A stretch of DNA of 64,000 nt. It comes from Rhodococcus yunnanensis NBRC 103083. Its GTDB lineage: Bacteria > Actinomycetota > Actinomycetes > Mycobacteriales > Mycobacteriaceae. The DNA lies in the NCBI RefSeq assembly GCF_001895005.1, contig NZ_BCXH01000003.1, positions 186,001 to 250,000 on the forward strand. The letters are read 5' to 3'. The position numbers and the translations under genes are program-made. Below are positions 62,278 through 64,000 of this stretch, in pieces. The notes beneath the pieces were generated by a model that was given only the letters and a program-made list of their open reading frames with translations, was not told the DNA's origin and ran no database searches. Numbering within the stretch: position 1 is the first letter of the stretch; each line of letters begins with the position of its first letter.

Positions 62278-62445
62278 ATGAGCGAAAAGATCATCTGGGA
62301 GTACTTCACTGCGCCGGTGCTGATTCATGCGACCAAGCAGATTCTCGACAATTACGGCTCCGAGGGCTGGGAGCTCGTCACCATCATGGCGGGGCCGAAC
62401 GGCGGCGACACGTTGGTCGCCTACTTCAAGCGTCCGAAGGGCTGA
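62278..62445 (+). CDS. DUF4177-type small protein (Rv3678A-like)
   Basis: 55 residues (MSEKIIWEYFTAPVLIHATK...LVAYFKRPKG). WEYxxxPVLxHxxKQILDNYGxEGWELV is the conserved pattern of the DUF4177 family found in the same place in mycobacteria. Function unknown. It starts at ATG 62278, probably leaderless, and lies 6 nt before the RidA gene. Confidence 0.85.
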   Translation: MSEKIIWEYFTAPVLIHATKQILDNYGSEGWELVTIMAGPNGGDTLVAYFKRPKG

Positions 62446-62451
62446 TCGGAG

Positions 62452-62907
62452 ATGGCCGACTGGTCCGCGCGACTCGCTGAACTGGGCATCGAGCTGCCCT
62501 CGGTGGTGCCGCCGCTCGCGGCATACATTCCCGCCGTCCAGACGGGTTCGCTCGTCTACACCTCCGGACAGTTGCCGCTGGTGTCGGGGAAGCTGACCCA
62601 CACCGGCAAGGTCGGTGCCGAGGTGTCGGCCGAGGACGCCGCCGATGCAGCGAGAACATGTGCACTCAACGCTCTGGCCGCGATCGACTCGCTCGTCGGA
62701 ATCGACTCGATCAAGCGGGTCGTCAAGGTCGTCGGGTTCGTCGCGTCGGCGCCAGGGTTCACCGGGCAGCCAGGCGTGGTCAACGGGACGTCGAACGTCC
62801 TCGGTGAGATCTTCGGTGAGGCGGGCAGGCACGCCCGCTCTGCTGTCGGCGTCGCCGAGCTGCCGCTCGGTGCGCCCGTCGAGGTCGAGCTGATCGTCGA
62901 GATCTGA
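62452..62907 (+). CDS. RidA/YjgF-family protein
   Basis: 151 residues. SLVYTSGQLPLVSG and VVKVVGFVASAPGF with SAVGVAELPLGAPVEVELIVE match the long YjgF/RidA subgroup (Rv3678c-like). Classical RidA hydrolyses reactive enamine/imine intermediates of PLP enzymes, but the Arg of the archetypal IR(T/S)C catalytic site is not seen here (GVAELPLG), so the reaction may differ. Follows DUF4177 by 6 nt; a hairpin ends the unit. Confidence 0.88.
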   Translation: MADWSARLAELGIELPSVVPPLAAYIPAVQTGSLVYTSGQLPLVSGKLTHTGKVGAEVSAEDAADAARTCALNALAAIDSLVGIDSIKRVVKVVGFVASAPGFTGQPGVVNGTSNVLGEIFGEAGRHARSAVGVAELPLGAPVEVELIVEI

Positions 62908-62910
62908 CCC

Positions 62911-62948
62911 TGCCGGGCGCCGTGCTTGCTAGCGCGCGGCGCCCGACA
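62911..62948. terminator. Bidirectional hairpin between RidA and Gfo/Idh/MocA genes
   Basis: Stem of about 12 bp TGCCGGGCGCCG/CGGCGCCCGACA (62911-62922 and 62937-62948; one mismatch). It overlaps the last codons of the convergent oxidoreductase gene. Confidence 0.7.
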
Positions 62949-63780
62949 GGACCTTCTGTAGATGAAGTCCGCGGTGCACCGAGCACTCGTGCTCGGTTCC
63001 CGATTCGATCGACCCGAGGAACTCGTCCAGTAGCACCGCGAAGCACGCGGTCGCGGGCGTGGATCGATCGGCCAGCGTCACCACTCCATCACTGCCGCTG
63101 AGCTCGATACGGAACAACGACGGCTGCACCGGCGTCCGCAGCGACAACACCGACGTACTCAGCGCGCCGCCTTCGTGTTCGAGAGTGATGGTCCAGGAAT
63201 CCGAGCGCGTATCGACACGTGACAGCGCGACCCCTGCGATCCGGCCGAGCGTGATGTCGAGTAGGTCGAAGACGTGCGGGCCCACATCGAACAGTGCGCC
63301 GTCGCGATGCCGCCACTGGGACAACGAGTACTCCCCGCCCAGAAGAGCGCCCGAGAGCCACGTTCCGGTGCCCGCGCTCCAATTCTTCCCTCGCGCCTCG
63401 TCCAGGAATTGCCTCGTTTCCGGAGCGAACCGACGCGTCAACGTCACGATCGAGCCGACCCCGGCATGCCCGACGGCCTCGACCAGGCGCTCGGCGTCGT
63501 CGAGCGTCGCCGCGATCGGTTTGTCCAACAGCAGATGCTTACCTGCCTGCGCTGCCGTGAGGGCCAGCACCGACTGCACCTCGGGTGGAACTGCGAACGC
63601 GACGGCATCGACGTCGGCAACCAAGTGGTCGTAACTGTCGTACACCGGGGCGCCCATCTCGGCTGCGGCTTCGGGTCGACGCGCCCAGACACCGACGAAC
63701 TCGACGCCCGGGTGCGCGGCGAGCGCGGGTGCATGCGTCGAACGCGCCCAGGGGCCTGCGCCTACCAGTCCGATTCTCAT
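62929..63780 (-). CDS. Gfo/Idh/MocA-family oxidoreductase
   Basis: 283 residues. The N-terminal Rossmann motif IGLVGAGPWARSTHAPALAA and KHLLLDKPIAATLDDAERL (the conserved Lys-Pro of the family) are followed by a substrate domain with DVGPHVFDLLDITLG (conserved His). It would reduce or oxidise a sugar, inositol or similar substrate with NAD(P). ATTAGGAGC-like TTAGGAGC precedes the ATG. It is divergent from the MBL gene with only 17 bp between start codons. Somewhat shorter than the usual 330-residue members. Confidence 0.88.
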   Translation of the reverse strand: MRIGLVGAGPWARSTHAPALAAHPGVEFVGVWARRPEAAAEMGAPVYDSYDHLVADVDAVAFAVPPEVQSVLALTAAQAGKHLLLDKPIAATLDDAERLVEAVGHAGVGSIVTLTRRFAPETRQFLDEARGKNWSAGTGTWLSGALLGGEYSLSQWRHRDGALFDVGPHVFDLLDITLGRIAGVALSRVDTRSDSWTITLEHEGGALSTSVLSLRTPVQPSLFRIELSGSDGVVTLADRSTPATACFAVLLDEFLGSIESGTEHECSVHRGLHLQKVLSGAAR

Positions 63781-63785
63781 GCTCC

Positions 63786-63791
63786 TAAGGT
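63786..63791 (+). promoter_or_regulatory. -10 element, probable leaderless start of the MBL-hydrolase gene
   Basis: TAAGGT ends 6 nt before ATG 63798, fitting a leaderless mRNA. It lies in the 17-bp gap and overlaps the ribosome site of the divergent gene. Confidence 0.5.
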
Positions 63792-63797
63792 ACGACT

Positions 63798-64000
63798 ATG
63801 ACTCTCGCGCACCCGGCATACGGTCAGCTTCGGCAAGTGACCGAAACGGCGGCAGTTCTGCTCGCCGACAATCCAGGAAAGATGACCCTCGACGGGACGA
63901 ACACGTGGATCCTGCGTGCGCCCGGCAGCGACGACATCGTCGTCGTCGACCCGGGACCCAAGGATTCCGACCATCTCGACGCGGTTGCCGCGTCAGGGAA
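63798..64000 (+). CDS. MBL-fold metallo-hydrolase, 5' part only
   Basis: The first 67 residues are visible: MTLAHPAYGQLRQVTETAAV, then LLADNPGKMTLDGTNTW and VVVDPGPKDSDHL. These match the N-terminus of the Rv3677c family (beta-lactamase-like/LACTB2-type hydrolase, possibly a nuclease or glyoxalase). The metal-binding HxHxDH motif lies beyond the window. Gene order next to RidA and DUF4177 supports the call. Confidence 0.85.
   Translation, partial: MTLAHPAYGQLRQVTETAAVLLADNPGKMTLDGTNTWILRAPGSDDIVVVDPGPKDSDHLDAVAASG

Overview
The window reads as a chromosomal segment of a high-GC mycolic-acid actinomycete, most likely Rhodococcus or a close Nocardiaceae relative. Evidence: GTG/TTG starts, ATGA/GTGA gene overlaps, a WhiB4-type regulator, an F420-type LLM oxidoreductase, a WS/DGAT acyltransferase, a mycobacterial-type FurA box, and two blocks whose gene order I recall from Mycobacterium tuberculosis (leuA/ask/asd, Rv3710-Rv3708c; and metallophosphoesterase/ponA2/whiB4/two ArsA-Get3-like ATPases/DUF4177/RidA/MBL hydrolase, Rv3683-Rv3677c). 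No integrase, transposase, rRNA gene or CRISPR array is visible.

Left core block (1-10.9 kb): end of a SHOCT-domain protein; leuA (minus strand) with an upstream 13-codon leader peptide containing three consecutive Leu codons and a strong hairpin; a small conserved protein; a large MalT-type LuxR regulator; a FUSC membrane protein; the ask-asd operon (aspartate pathway); and an orphan carbohydrate-type ABC ATPase. 11-24.4 kb: a Tat-exported multicopper oxidase; a tightly overlapping TetR/flavin monooxygenase/GMC oxidoreductase/acetoacetate-decarboxylase-like operon; an oxidative-stress operon furA-katA-dps under a FurA operator; and an operon of HAD phosphatase, GH15 hydrolase, SDR and F420-dependent LLM oxidoreductase ending in a perfect 18-bp hairpin.

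Accessory block (about 24.4-53.8 kb, nearly all plus strand): an AT-rich spacer precedes a branched-chain-type ABC importer (lipoprotein, a single polypeptide fusing LivH+LivM+LivG, and LivF). It is followed by two Baeyer-Villiger-type flavin monooxygenases, an SDR, a TetR regulator, a P450 with its own 3Fe-4S ferredoxin, an HSL-family esterase, a zinc alcohol dehydrogenase and an EstB-like serine hydrolase. This enzyme set fits uptake and oxidative breakdown of an alicyclic or terpenoid-like compound (hydroxylation, alcohol to ketone, Baeyer-Villiger lactone, hydrolysis). Next comes a 3519-residue two-module type I polyketide synthase with docking segments at both ends, no loading module and no thioesterase, then an APH-family kinase and a lipocalin-like protein. 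The block ends beside a tRNA-Pro gene.

Right core block (54-64 kb): metallophosphoesterase, YqeY-like protein, the bifunctional penicillin-binding protein PonA2, WhiB4, two Get3/ArsA-like ATPases in an operon with a WS/DGAT gene, DUF4177, RidA, a Gfo/Idh/MocA oxidoreductase and the start of an MBL-fold hydrolase.

A recurring oddity is a set of short tandem arrays (9-18 bp units) lying at stop codons, in intercistronic gaps and in protein linkers across the window.
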